From Sphingopyxis sp. (GTDB taxonomy: Bacteria; Pseudomonadota; Alphaproteobacteria; Sphingomonadales; Sphingomonadaceae), in the NCBI RefSeq assembly GCF_019459305.1, contig NZ_JAIBES010000045.1, forward strand, positions 1 through 64,000: a stretch of DNA of 64,000 nucleotides, read 5' to 3'. Under the pieces are notes generated by a model. That model did not search any database and was not told the DNA's origin. It saw nothing but the letters and a program-made list of their open reading frames with translations. A program made the translations under genes and the position numbers. Shown here piece after piece: positions 46,756 to 58,288 of this stretch; position 1 is the first letter of the stretch, and every line of letters begins with the position of its first letter.

Positions 46756-49182
46756 CTATTTCAGCGTCTGCGCGAACGGTACAGGCGGCTCCTGCCCTTT
46801 CAAATGACGCAGAAAATATCCCGCCAGCCGCTGCGCGACATAAGGATGATAGCCGACATCGTGCGCGGCGTTGGGAACCAGCACCAGATCGAATTCCTTG
46901 CCCGCCTTGATCAGCGCGTCCGAAAGCGCGACGGTCTGGTTGAACGGCACATTCTGATCGATGTCGCCCGCTACGAGCATCAGCTTGCCCTTCAGACGGT
47001 CCGCGAGATGCAGATTGTCGACCCGCGCATAAGCGTCGCCATCGGCGCCCTTCTCTCCCGGCACACCGAAGAAGCGTTCCACCGAAATCGATGAAATCAT
47101 CGTGCGATAATCGTGCGGCCCGGCAATCGAGACCGCGGCCTTGTAGAATTCCGGGAAGAGAAACATCGCCCGCGCCGACGCATAACCGCCAAACGAAATG
47201 CCGGTAATCCCCACCCGATCAAGATCCATATAGGGACGGCTGCTTGCGGCGGCGCGGATCCCTGCGACATGATCGCCAAGCGCGATCGAGTCCTCGTCCT
47301 GCATCGGTGCCATGTGGAAATCGCGCGACCGCCGGGGCGTCCCGCGCCCGTCCTGAACGACGATGACAAAACCCAGTTCGGCCAGCGCCTGCATATAGGC
47401 CGCCCGCGCGCCCAGCGCGTCGGTAAACCCTTGCGGCGCGAACGACACCTGCGGCCCGGCATAGATTTGCTCGATCACCGGATAGCGCTTGGCCGCGACG
47501 AAATTCGTCGGTTTTATGAGGACGCCGTAGATGTCGTGCTTGCCGTCCGCGCTTTTCGCCACGATCCGTTCGGGCGGTGTCCAGCCGGTCGCCAGCAATG
47601 CGCTCACATCGGCATCAACGATCTTGGCGATCAACGTCCCGTCGGCTCCACGAACAACCGTTGTTGGCGGTCTCGCAATCGTCGAATGCGTATCGACGAA
47701 ATAGCGGCCGCTGGGCGAGAACCGTTCGACCGGTGTATCCCAATGCCCGTTAAGACCGCGCGCCGGGAAGTTCGTATAGGAATGATCGGCGTCTTCGGGC
47801 GTCAGTAGCGTCGGATTGCCGCCGTCGAGGGCGACGCGGTAGAGATGCCGGTAATAGGGATTGCGCCCCGCCTCTTTCCCGCCTGCCGTGAAATAGACGA
47901 ATCCCGCCGCTTCATCGACGCGGACGATGTCGAACACCGCCCACTCGCCTGTCGTCACGGCATTCTTCAACGCCCCTGTTGGGGCGTCGTAACGATATAG
48001 ATGGCCCCAGCCGCTGCGCTGCGACCACCACAGGATTTCGTCGCGCGCCGCCAGCAGGCGCACGTTGGGGACGTGATAGTCGAAGGGGTTGAGATTGAGA
48101 AACTGATCGGCGCGCTCTTCGAGCACCGTGCGGCTGGTCCCGTTGTCCAAATCGATCGCGACAAGCCCGAGCGCGCGCGAATCGCGGGTCGAGGTCGCAA
48201 GGTACAGCTCGCTATCCGCAATGTCCCAGCCGGGTTCGCCGACGATCGCCCAATAGGGCGCATAATCGTTGAAACCGAGCGCACCGCCATCAACCGGCAC
48301 AACACCGCCGTCCTCCAGGTCGATCAGCACCAGAGCATAAGGGATTTCCGGCGCGTCGGCGGGGGTCGGCATCGCGATCTGGTGCGCGATCGGGCGCGGT
48401 GAGTCGGGTGCGAGATATTCGACCACATATGGCGCAGTCTTCACGCCGCGACGGTCGGTACGGATGGCCAGCACATACCGCCCGTCAGGCGACCAGGTCG
48501 CACCGGCATAGGTCGGCTTGGCCTGACCGCGCCGTTCCTCGACATAGGTCGTCTTGAATGCGGTATATTGATAGGGGAATTGTGCGGTGCCATCGGTGGT
48601 TAGCGGACGCTCGGCCCCTGTCGCCATATCGCGAAGCCACAAATTGCTGTCGCGCGTGAGCAGGGCGCTCTTTCCGTCCGGCGAAACGACAATGGCGGGA
48701 TCGGAGGCAGGATCGGATCGCCCCTTACAGCTCGTGCCTGCACGGTTGCATTCGAACAATCTGCCCCCGCTGGTGAAGGAAACGCCCCGCATGTCCTGCG
48801 AATAGGTGATCGACGCGAACGGCAGCTGCTTGGGTGAGACCTCTTGGTCCAATTCCCGCGAAAGCGTCGCCGCCATCGCCTGATGATCGAACGACGGCTC
48901 GGCATCGCCCGTCGCCGCGTCCACGGTCACAAAGCGGAAACCGCCATCGAATTCGTGCCTATACCAGAAACGATCGCCGCCCGCGATCCAGTTGGGAACC
49001 GGGGCGGCGTTGCGCACGAGTTTGCGCACGTTGGCCGGATAGAAGAGTGAGGCTCGTTCGACGTCGGCGCGCGTCAGCGCTGCATCCTGTTCGGTTGCGC
49101 CGACCGGCACCACGGTCGCCCATGTTGTACCCAGAACCAACAATATTGTGACCAATGCTCGCCGAATATAGGTCTCGATCAT
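46756..49182 (-). CDS. S9 family peptidase, dipeptidyl peptidase IV-like
   Basis: An 808-residue serine peptidase with an N-terminal membrane or signal segment (about 8-25), a beta-propeller region and a C-terminal alpha/beta hydrolase domain. The triad is visible: S663 in GISFGGYAS, D742 in GDIDQNVPF and H774 in AAHDVGYH. DPP-IV relatives cut dipeptides with proline or alanine at the second position, usually in the periplasm. The frame is open to 49428, but the ATG at 49182 follows AGGAATTTCG and begins the signal. It lies 71 bases after the TonB receptor. Confidence 0.9.
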   Translation of the reverse strand: MIETYIRRALVTILLVLGTTWATVVPVGATEQDAALTRADVERASLFYPANVRKLVRNAAPVPNWIAGGDRFWYRHEFDGGFRFVTVDAATGDAEPSFDHQAMAATLSRELDQEVSPKQLPFASITYSQDMRGVSFTSGGRLFECNRAGTSCKGRSDPASDPAIVVSPDGKSALLTRDSNLWLRDMATGAERPLTTDGTAQFPYQYTAFKTTYVEERRGQAKPTYAGATWSPDGRYVLAIRTDRRGVKTAPYVVEYLAPDSPRPIAHQIAMPTPADAPEIPYALVLIDLEDGGVVPVDGGALGFNDYAPYWAIVGEPGWDIADSELYLATSTRDSRALGLVAIDLDNGTSRTVLEERADQFLNLNPFDYHVPNVRLLAARDEILWWSQRSGWGHLYRYDAPTGALKNAVTTGEWAVFDIVRVDEAAGFVYFTAGGKEAGRNPYYRHLYRVALDGGNPTLLTPEDADHSYTNFPARGLNGHWDTPVERFSPSGRYFVDTHSTIARPPTTVVRGADGTLIAKIVDADVSALLATGWTPPERIVAKSADGKHDIYGVLIKPTNFVAAKRYPVIEQIYAGPQVSFAPQGFTDALGARAAYMQALAELGFVIVVQDGRGTPRRSRDFHMAPMQDEDSIALGDHVAGIRAAASSRPYMDLDRVGITGISFGGYASARAMFLFPEFYKAAVSIAGPHDYRTMISSISVERFFGVPGEKGADGDAYARVDNLHLADRLKGKLMLVAGDIDQNVPFNQTVALSDALIKAGKEFDLVLVPNAAHDVGYHPYVAQRLAGYFLRHLKGQEPPVPFAQTLK

Positions 49183-49253
49183 CGAAATTCCTGGGCTTGG
49201 AGGTGGTGGCGGCGATCCGTTTGAAGAACGAACCGCCGCCACTTGGGACATCA

Positions 49254-51656
49254 TTAATAACGAACCGTCAATGTGAGGCCGGTTGTCCGCGGGCGGTTGA
49301 TGAACGCCGAGGAGAGCGGTCCGTCGAGCACACCGTTGACCAACCGTGCCGAACTGGTCGGAATGGTCGTTGCCTGCAATTCCAGATCGTTCAGGACATT
49401 GGTCATGTAGGCGGTAAGCGACCACCACTCCCGTTCCAACCCAACGCGCAGATTGAGCATTTCCATGCTGCCCAATTTGCCGGTCGCGAAGTTCTGCGGA
49501 AAGGTTTCGCGCTCACCGATATACTGAAACGCAATCTGCCCGGTGAGTTCGAGGTCGTCGCTGTCCAGCGGGTAGCGAAGGTCCGCACCGGTGGAGAAGG
49601 ACAGGCTCGGGACGTTGGGCGGACGGTTGCCCTTGGCGAGATCCTGATAGTCGGCAGGCGCGCCAGCAACGGCAAACACCGACATCCCCTTGGTATATTC
49701 GGCCTCGGTCAGATTCCCGCTGAAGAACAGCGACACATTGCTGCTGGCCTTGTAAACGCTTTCGACTTCCAACCCATAGATGCGCAGCTGCGGCCCATTG
49801 GCGGTCAGTGCGCCGGGATTGCTGATCCCGATCTGCGGATTGTCGAAATCCGAATAGAAGCCCGCAATATTGAATGTCAGGTCGCCGTCCATCCAGCGCG
49901 ACTTGACCCCGATTTCACCCGTGACGATGTCATCCGACCCATAGGTTAGCGCGTCCTCAAACTCGGGCGAGCCGACAGGGCCGAAGCCGAGCGCCGAGAA
50001 CGGGCTGTTCAGCCCGCCGTTGCGCACGCCGCGCGCCAGCGTGCCGTACAGCATCACGTCGCGAGTGATGTCATATTCGAACGCCACGCGCGGCAGAAAA
50101 GTGTTGAGCTTGAAATCGAAACTCGTCCCCGGACCGCCCGGGGCGGTCAGCGCCTCGACGTCGTTCGGCACCGGGAAATAGATCGGCGCAAAAATGTCGC
50201 TGGGGTCGGTGAAGATCGGTGAGAAGATGCCGATGACAAAGGATTCGACCAGCGTCGATTTCACCTTTTCGTTGACGTAGCGGGCGCCGGCAAAAAGCCG
50301 CAGCCGGTCCGAAACATCGTAGCTCAGCTCCACGAAACCAGAGAACTGGCGCGTATCGACGCGCGTCGTGCTGCGCTCGATCTCGGTCGATCCCGTATCG
50401 GTGATATTGGCATAGCCATCACCGGTGACCAGCGCGGTCGAGGTCGCCTTCGTGTCCTGGAAAAACGCCCCCGCGACAACATTCAGCGGCGAATCATAGT
50501 CCGATACAAAGCGGAACTCCTGCGACACGCTTCGCTCGTTACCACGGGTTTGCGCGATTGCGGTCAGGTCCGACGACAAAAGGTTGCTTGCGGTGTTGAA
50601 CGGCGGGAATGCGTTAAAGAAGCCCTCGAACCCGTAGGTGTAGGCCGAGCTGAACGTCTCCGCTTCGCGCCGACGCTTATAAAGGCCGGTGATTGACTCG
50701 ATCGTGATCGGCCCCGAATTGTACGAAATCTTGCCGCTGTAGAGTTCGAAGTCATCCTGGTTCAGACCGTCGATCAGGCTCAACGAAGGCGCGATGAGGT
50801 CTTCGGTGCCGACGCTGGCGCCGATTGTTGTCGGTTCGATAAAATTTAGCTCGCCGATATCGTCGCGTCCCACATGCGCCGCGAGACGCAGGGTCAGATT
50901 TTCCGTCGGGCGCGCCACGATGATCGCGCGGCCACCGAACGATTCAAAATCGTTCATATTGTTTTTGTTGAGGCCGAGGTTGTCGATGTAGCCATCGTCC
51001 TTGCGATAGAACCCAACGATCCGAATGCCCAGTTTTTCAGGTACAAGGATCAGGCTCGTGGCATTTTCAACGCGATAATTGACGCCGCCGTTGTTGGTCG
51101 AGCTGACGCCGCCACTCGACGTTCCGTCAAAGGTTTTGCCGCTGTCGAGATCGGGGTCGGCGGAGAAATAGCGGATCACGCCGCCCATCGCGCCTTCGCC
51201 GAAATAGGTGGGCTGCGGGCCGCGCAGGACTTCCACTCGGTCGAAGTCGAAAAAGTTGAAGTCGCGCTGCGACGCCGATGACGACGCCACCGAAATATCA
51301 TCGACAAGGATCGAGACGAGCGGCTGCAGCGCGTTTCCCGAAACCTGCGTGCTATTGGTCACGCCACGAATGTTAATTTCATTCGTGTTGGGGCCGCGAT
51401 CGAGCAATTCGACGCCCGCCACGCGGTTCGCCAGATCTTCGAAATCGACAATGCCCGAGCGCTGAAGCTCGGCGCCATCGAGCGCGGCAATGCTGCCGCC
51501 GATATCCTGGATCGACTCCTCGCGAAAGCGCGCCGTGACGACGATTTCATCCGCATTGCTCGCCTCGACGCCCGGTTCTTGTGCCGAAGCGCCTGCGCTG
51601 AACATGAGCGTCGACGCGCTCGCAACCAATGTTGCCGTTATCCCCCTCAGTGACAC
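49254..51656 (-). CDS. TonB-dependent receptor of the island
   Basis: An 800-residue outer-membrane receptor: signal peptide (about 1-25, AGASAQ), TonB-box-like ADEIVVTARFREE, plug domain to about 180, and a barrel ending in TTGLTLTVRY. I use the GTG at 51656, which follows the strong ribosome site GGAGGG; the longer frame to 51719 lacks one. It probably imports the peptide-like substrate used by the following S9 and M19 genes. Its promoter carries the palindrome at 51925-51940, giving a long leader of about 250 bases. Confidence 0.9.
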   Translation of the reverse strand: MSLRGITATLVASASTLMFSAGASAQEPGVEASNADEIVVTARFREESIQDIGGSIAALDGAELQRSGIVDFEDLANRVAGVELLDRGPNTNEINIRGVTNSTQVSGNALQPLVSILVDDISVASSSASQRDFNFFDFDRVEVLRGPQPTYFGEGAMGGVIRYFSADPDLDSGKTFDGTSSGGVSSTNNGGVNYRVENATSLILVPEKLGIRIVGFYRKDDGYIDNLGLNKNNMNDFESFGGRAIIVARPTENLTLRLAAHVGRDDIGELNFIEPTTIGASVGTEDLIAPSLSLIDGLNQDDFELYSGKISYNSGPITIESITGLYKRRREAETFSSAYTYGFEGFFNAFPPFNTASNLLSSDLTAIAQTRGNERSVSQEFRFVSDYDSPLNVVAGAFFQDTKATSTALVTGDGYANITDTGSTEIERSTTRVDTRQFSGFVELSYDVSDRLRLFAGARYVNEKVKSTLVESFVIGIFSPIFTDPSDIFAPIYFPVPNDVEALTAPGGPGTSFDFKLNTFLPRVAFEYDITRDVMLYGTLARGVRNGGLNSPFSALGFGPVGSPEFEDALTYGSDDIVTGEIGVKSRWMDGDLTFNIAGFYSDFDNPQIGISNPGALTANGPQLRIYGLEVESVYKASSNVSLFFSGNLTEAEYTKGMSVFAVAGAPADYQDLAKGNRPPNVPSLSFSTGADLRYPLDSDDLELTGQIAFQYIGERETFPQNFATGKLGSMEMLNLRVGLEREWWSLTAYMTNVLNDLELQATTIPTSSARLVNGVLDGPLSSAFINRPRTTGLTLTVRY

Positions 51657-52081
51657 ATAACCCTCCTCTAACTGGACTGGATCAAATATTATTCTTTTGT
51701 AACAATGCGATGGTTCCAAATGCAGCGGCTAGCGCTGTGCGGAACAAGGCGATGCGAATGACGACGACCGGGGCGCGAATACCTGCAAGACAATCGGCAA
51801 AGCATGCCCCGAAAACTTCCTCCTGAACCCGTGCGTATCCGAGCGAATTGTCGAGGAGATCAAAGTGCGGGCGGACAGCCCGCCTCTTTCGAATCCCCTC
51901 AAACCCGAACCCATACCGTTGTACAATACATCGATGTATTGTCAATAAACTGTCACGGTCTTTTTCGCATTTTTGGTGGTTTTTCGCGCGCGTTTCCATC
52001 GGACGCTGCCCGCATCCGCGGCCAAAGACCGCGCCGGATTGCGCGCAGCGAATCCGGACGGCGAAAGGGCAGACAAGAAAA
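51657..52081. other. Promoter and leader region of the TonB receptor
   Basis: 425 bases between the POT gene end and the receptor start. It holds one strong promoter with an operator (51918-51945) and, in the transcribed leader, a perfect 6-bp stem GCGGGC/GCCCGC at 51867-51883. Short frames on both strands have no recognisable coding character. The long leader might carry post-transcriptional control, but no known riboswitch was recognised. Confidence 0.55.
51918..51945 (-). promoter_or_regulatory. Promoter with TetR-type operator, TonB receptor
   Basis: On the minus strand TTGACA (51945-51940) and TACAAC (51923-51918) are separated by 16 bases. That spacer is filled by the palindrome AATACA-TCGA-TGTATT (51925-51940), which extends to a perfect 20-bp palindrome at 51923-51942. 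Repressor binding here would block RNA polymerase. Confidence 0.8.
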
Positions 52082-54464
<2,383 letters not shown>

Positions 54465-54531
54465 TCAACACGAAACTCGGAACCAATATGCGAGCAGGCC
54501 ACGGTCGGCGCCTCCCCGCTGTCCTATCTGA

Positions 54532-54560
54532 ATCTTACAATACAGATGTGTATTTTGTAT
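54532..54560 (-). promoter_or_regulatory. Operator upstream of pip-POT
   Basis: AATACA-GATG-TGTATT at 54539-54554 fits the shared 16-bp pattern. On the minus strand a -10-like TAAGAT (54537-54532) stands 17 bases from a weak -35 (ATACAA), with the palindrome again in the spacer. It lies 81 bases upstream of the pip start. Confidence 0.7.
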
Positions 54561-54707
54561 CGATGTTATGTTTGGGACTGTCAAGGCCAAGATGTTGATG
54601 CGCAGCGCCGATCGGCCCCCACGCACGCATCGCCGGTGATTGGGAACGATAGATCGCCTCGGACGAAGAAATCCAGCGAATGGAAAGGGCCGGTGCCGAA
54701 CTTCGAC

Positions 54708-55340
54708 TCAATCGCGCCCGGTCAGAACCCTTACATAGCTGCGGACGAGCGCCTGCCGCTGCTCGTGCGATTCCTGGAGCCCGGTCGCATAATATCCGAC
54801 TTGGTGGAAATAGACGATGCGGGCCCGGATCATCGAATCATCTTCGTCATACCCACCTTCGACAAACACCTTACGAATGGCCTCGATGCGGATCGCGTCG
54901 ACCTCCTGCACTACGGCTTCGACGTCCGCGGCCAAATTGGCCCATGCGCGCACCGCCCGGTCATAGGCCGGACTGAAGCCCTGCTCTGAAATATAAAGAT
55001 TGGCCAGTCGCGACAGCCGTTCGTTCACGGTCCCCGGCGTAGCGAGCACGTCGAGCATGGGCTGCGTGTTGGACGAGCGCCAGTCTTCGAGCAGCTTGTC
55101 GAGAAGTTCGGTGTGGTTCTTGAACCGCCAGTAGAATCCACCCCGCGTGACCCCGGCGATTTTGGCGAGCCGGTCGATCTTGACACCGACGATACCCTCA
55201 TCGATGAGCGTCTGCCGCGCCGTATCGACCCATTCCTGCGTCGAGGGCGTATGCTCGGGCGGCGGCGTTCGACGCCAGGTGCGCCCTGTCTTCCCCGTCC
55301 CCGCGCCGGTTTTTGCCGGTGTCGATTTTTTCTCGGTCAT
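54708..55340 (-). CDS. TetR-family regulator
   Basis: A 210-residue TetR-type repressor. The helix-turn-helix is at about 50-80 (IDRLAKIAGVTRGGFYWRFKNHTEL), preceded by a basic, Pro/Thr-rich tail of about 30 residues; the C-terminal ligand domain is variable, as usual. It is divergent from the MFS gene, with a palindrome between them. I infer that it controls itself and the other three sites with the same palindrome. Confidence 0.92.
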   Translation of the reverse strand: MTEKKSTPAKTGAGTGKTGRTWRRTPPPEHTPSTQEWVDTARQTLIDEGIVGVKIDRLAKIAGVTRGGFYWRFKNHTELLDKLLEDWRSSNTQPMLDVLATPGTVNERLSRLANLYISEQGFSPAYDRAVRAWANLAADVEAVVQEVDAIRIEAIRKVFVEGGYDEDDSMIRARIVYFHQVGYYATGLQESHEQRQALVRSYVRVLTGRD

Positions 55341-55425
55341 AGTGCCTCATTGCCGGATAAATATGGGTGCGGTCAATCATTTGCCCGCCTACCGAAATTG
55401 CCGTCGATGGCTTGTTGCGAGGGGC

Positions 55426-55453
55426 TGGACATGTCAATACATAGATGTATTCC
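55426..55453. promoter_or_regulatory. Operator between tetR and MFS gene
   Basis: AATACA-TAGA-TGTATT at 55436-55451 is a perfect palindrome. On the plus strand a weak TGGACA-N16-TATTCC promoter brackets it for the MFS gene; on the minus strand TTGACA (55437-55432) overlaps it and could drive tetR. A TetR protein bound here would control both directions. Confidence 0.75.
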
Positions 55454-55507
55454 TAGCGCAGCCAGCGCAAGGCACGGCTACGCCAGCGCGCGGTCTGAAG
55501 GGAAAAG

Positions 55508-56659
55508 ATGATGGCACGCAGGTCGGATAGCCTTGCATTGATCGCAGCAGTCGTGATCGGCAATGGCATCGCGCACATCGGCACTTCGACGATGCCGTTC
55601 CAGGTCGGCGCGCTTATGGACATGGGCCTGAATGGGCGTGAAGCCGGGCTTTTCGGATTCTTCCAGATCGGCGCCCTCGCCCTGTCGATGATCCTGCTCG
55701 CCCCGTTCATTCATCGCGCCCGGTCAGTGACCGTTGCGATGGCAGGCGCGGTTTTGACGATCGGCGCGCATGTGCTGATGTACATGGTACCGGGATCCTT
55801 CACGCTGCTGCTGCTGTTCGCTGCGCTGGCCGGAACCGGCTATGGCCTGGTCTTCGCAGCGACGATTACCGGCGGTTCGACCGCGGCCAATCCCGACCGC
55901 GTCTATGCCATCGGCAATGGCGGCGCGGTCGCCTATGTCGTTGCCCTGATGTTCATCATGCCGATGGCAAGCATTTATCTCGGTACAATGGGCGCCTTTC
56001 TTGCCGTTGCGATCGCGATCCTTGTCACCATGCCGGTGATGCTCGCATTCAAGGCGCGCGCCAGCCTGCCCACGATGGATGCTGGAAGCCTGCTTCGTCA
56101 GCCGGCGGTCCTGGCGCTCATGCTGATGTGGGCAGGATATTCGCTGGGGACAGGCGCGCTGTGGAGTTTTGCCGAACGGATCGCCAAGGGGTTGGCGATT
56201 GCGCCCGAAACGACCGCGACGATCCTGTCGCTGAGCGCGCTTTGCGGCATATTGGGAACTGGCGTTGCAGCATGGTTTGGCGGCCGGTCGCCGCGCATCC
56301 TGTCGATGGTGATCGGGCTGGTTGGCACCGGCATATCCTGCCTGATGCTCGGCTTTGCGACGGGGACGGTGATGTTCGCGCTCGGCGTCCTTACCTACTG
56401 GATCTTTTACATGTACCAATATTCGGTGTTTCTGGGAGTCGCCGCGTCGATCGATCCCTCGGGCCGCACCGGGACATTGGGCGGGGGCTGCGAGCGTTTT
56501 GCGTTCGCGATCGGTGCCCCGATCGGCGGCATCGTCACGGACCTTGGTTCCTATTCGATGCTTGGTATTCTCGGCTTTCTCAGCTGCGTTCTCACCATTC
56601 CTTTATGCATGCCGCTTGTCGCGCGGCGCCTGGCCGTCACGCCCCCTGCCCCCGCCTGA
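55508..56659 (+). CDS. MFS transporter of the island
   Basis: A 383-residue inner-membrane carrier with about twelve helices. It has no drug-efflux signature that I can recognise; the loop WFGGRSPRIL sits near the middle. It starts with ATGATG after AGGGAAAAG. It is divergent from tetR, the standard layout for a regulator and the carrier of its inducer, so it may move the inducing compound, inward or outward. Substrate unknown. Confidence 0.88.
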   Translation: MMARRSDSLALIAAVVIGNGIAHIGTSTMPFQVGALMDMGLNGREAGLFGFFQIGALALSMILLAPFIHRARSVTVAMAGAVLTIGAHVLMYMVPGSFTLLLLFAALAGTGYGLVFAATITGGSTAANPDRVYAIGNGGAVAYVVALMFIMPMASIYLGTMGAFLAVAIAILVTMPVMLAFKARASLPTMDAGSLLRQPAVLALMLMWAGYSLGTGALWSFAERIAKGLAIAPETTATILSLSALCGILGTGVAAWFGGRSPRILSMVIGLVGTGISCLMLGFATGTVMFALGVLTYWIFYMYQYSVFLGVAASIDPSGRTGTLGGGCERFAFAIGAPIGGIVTDLGSYSMLGILGFLSCVLTIPLCMPLVARRLAVTPPAPA

Positions 56660-56682
56660 TCGCAAATTCTGCGATCAGGCCA

Positions 56683-56711
56683 TTGCATAAATACAGTAAT
56701 GTATTTATGCT
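56683..56711 (+). promoter_or_regulatory. Promoter with TetR-type operator, sox genes
   Basis: TTGCAT (56683-56688) and TATGCT (56706-56711) are 17 bases apart, and AATACA-GTAA-TGTATT (56690-56705) fills the spacer. The palindrome extends to 11-bp arms GCATAAATACA and their complement, 56685-56710. It lies 44 bases before the soxB GTG start. Confidence 0.8.
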
Positions 56712-56748
56712 CTCCGCAAAGGTTGTAACAAACGGGGGAGCAGCACCG

Positions 56749-57993
56749 GTGACACGATATTCAGCGTGGTCGCTCGTGCGCGCCGGTTTTGCAGGTCAGC
56801 GAACATGGGATCCCGCTTGGCGGGACGCAGCACCCCGCAAACGCTATCAAGCGATCATCATCGGCGGCGGCGGACACGGGCTGGCGACAGCCTATTATCT
56901 CGCCAGAACACATGGCATCCGCGACATTGCGGTGCTGGAGCGTGGGTGGATCGGCGGCGGCAATACGGGCCGGAACACGACCGTCATCCGCTCAAACTAT
57001 TTCTATCCCGAAAGCTCACGCTTCTATGATTTTTCGCTGACGCTCTACGAAGGGCTGTCGCGCGAGCTCAATTACAACATCATGTTTTCGCAGCGCGGGA
57101 TGTGGAGCTTTGCGCATGATCGGCATGGTGTCGAAATGCTGCGCCGTTCGGTAAACGCCATGCGTCTCAACGGCGTCGATGCCGAATATCATGAGGCCGA
57201 TGAGGTGCAGCGGCGCATTCCGGGCCTCAACCCATTACCGCGTTTTCCGATCTTTGCCGGCCTGCTCCAGCCGCGCGGCGGCACGGCGCGCCACGATGCC
57301 GTCGCCTGGGGTTATGCGCGCGCCGCGGACCGCCTGGGCGTCGACATTATCCAGAATTGCGATGTCACCGGGTTCGACATTCGCGACGGCCATATCGTCG
57401 GCGTGCAAACGACGCATGGCGACATGGCGTCCGAATGCGTCGGCATGGCGGTCGCCGGACACAGCAGCGTGATGGCCGAACGGGCGGGCTTTCGCCTGCC
57501 TATCATATCTTATGCACTACAGGCGTTTGTGTCCGAACCGCTCAAACCGGTGCTCGACACCGTCGTCCTTGCGCCGTCCACCGGCACCTACCTCAGCCAG
57601 TCGGACAAGGGCGAACTGGTGATCGGTAGCGGGCTCGACCTGTTCCCCTCCTACGCGCAACGCGGCAGCCTGCCTGTGCTTGAACATACCGCCGCGGGTC
57701 TGATCGACCTGTTCCCGCAATTCTCACGCGTTCGCCTGTTGCGGCAGTGGGCGGGCATCGTTGATGTAGTGGCGGATTCGACGCCGATCCTTGGCGAAAG
57801 CCCGGTGAAAGGCCTCTATCTCAATTGCGGCTGGGGAACCGGCGGCTTCAAGGCGATACCCGGCGGCGGCTTTTGCCTCGCCCACCACATGGCGACGGGC
57901 GAGGCGCATCCGCTTGCCGCCGCTTTCTCGCTCGATCGTTTCCGGACCGGCGCGCTGATCGACGAAGCCGCTGCATCCGGCATCGCCCATTGA
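56749..57993 (+). CDS. soxB: Sarcosine oxidase beta subunit
   Basis: A 414-residue flavoprotein subunit of heterotetrameric sarcosine oxidase; it carries the site where sarcosine (N-methylglycine) is oxidised. The FAD motif is IIIGGGGHGLATAYY (GGGGHG at about 39-44), RNTTVIRSNY is typical of SoxB, and H182 in ARHDAVAWGYARAA lies at the expected covalent FMN position. The frame is open far upstream, but the GTG at 56749 follows GGGGGAG and gives the normal SoxB start; an ATG at 56707 lies inside the operator. Confidence 0.94.
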   Translation: MTRYSAWSLVRAGFAGQRTWDPAWRDAAPRKRYQAIIIGGGGHGLATAYYLARTHGIRDIAVLERGWIGGGNTGRNTTVIRSNYFYPESSRFYDFSLTLYEGLSRELNYNIMFSQRGMWSFAHDRHGVEMLRRSVNAMRLNGVDAEYHEADEVQRRIPGLNPLPRFPIFAGLLQPRGGTARHDAVAWGYARAADRLGVDIIQNCDVTGFDIRDGHIVGVQTTHGDMASECVGMAVAGHSSVMAERAGFRLPIISYALQAFVSEPLKPVLDTVVLAPSTGTYLSQSDKGELVIGSGLDLFPSYAQRGSLPVLEHTAAGLIDLFPQFSRVRLLRQWAGIVDVVADSTPILGESPVKGLYLNCGWGTGGFKAIPGGGFCLAHHMATGEAHPLAAAFSLDRFRTGALIDEAAASGIAH

Positions 57994-58000
57994 GGTTTTC

Positions 58001-58288
58001 ATGCTGCTGATCGAATGTCCCTGGTGCGGCCCGCGCGCCGAAAGCGAATATCGCTGCGGCGGCGAGAGCCCGATCGTCCGCCCTGCTGATCCTGCCGCCA
58101 CTGACGACGCTGCGTGGGCGGACTATCTCTTCTACCGCGACAATGCGAAAGGGCTCAGCTTCGAGCGTTGGCATCATCGTTTCGGCTGCGGCCTGTGGTT
58201 CAACATCGCGCGCGACACGGCGTCGCATCGTATCCTCGCCATCTTCGGGATCACCGATCCGCGCCCCGTGCCGGAGCCGGGCGCATGA
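58001..58288 (+). CDS. soxD: Sarcosine oxidase delta subunit
   Basis: A 95-residue small subunit that binds zinc and is needed for assembly of the sarcosine oxidase complex. CPWCGPR and the later Cys and His residues (YRCGGE, WHHRFGCGLWF) fit SoxD. It lies 7 bases after soxB, and its stop overlaps the soxA start (ATGA). Confidence 0.94.
   Translation: MLLIECPWCGPRAESEYRCGGESPIVRPADPAATDDAAWADYLFYRDNAKGLSFERWHHRFGCGLWFNIARDTASHRILAIFGITDPRPVPEPGA

Noticed and set aside
51682-51999. Possible 105-residue protein in the TonB receptor leader
   Set aside because: Starts upstream of the likely transcription start and crosses the operator; no ribosome site or known domain. Kept as leader sequence.
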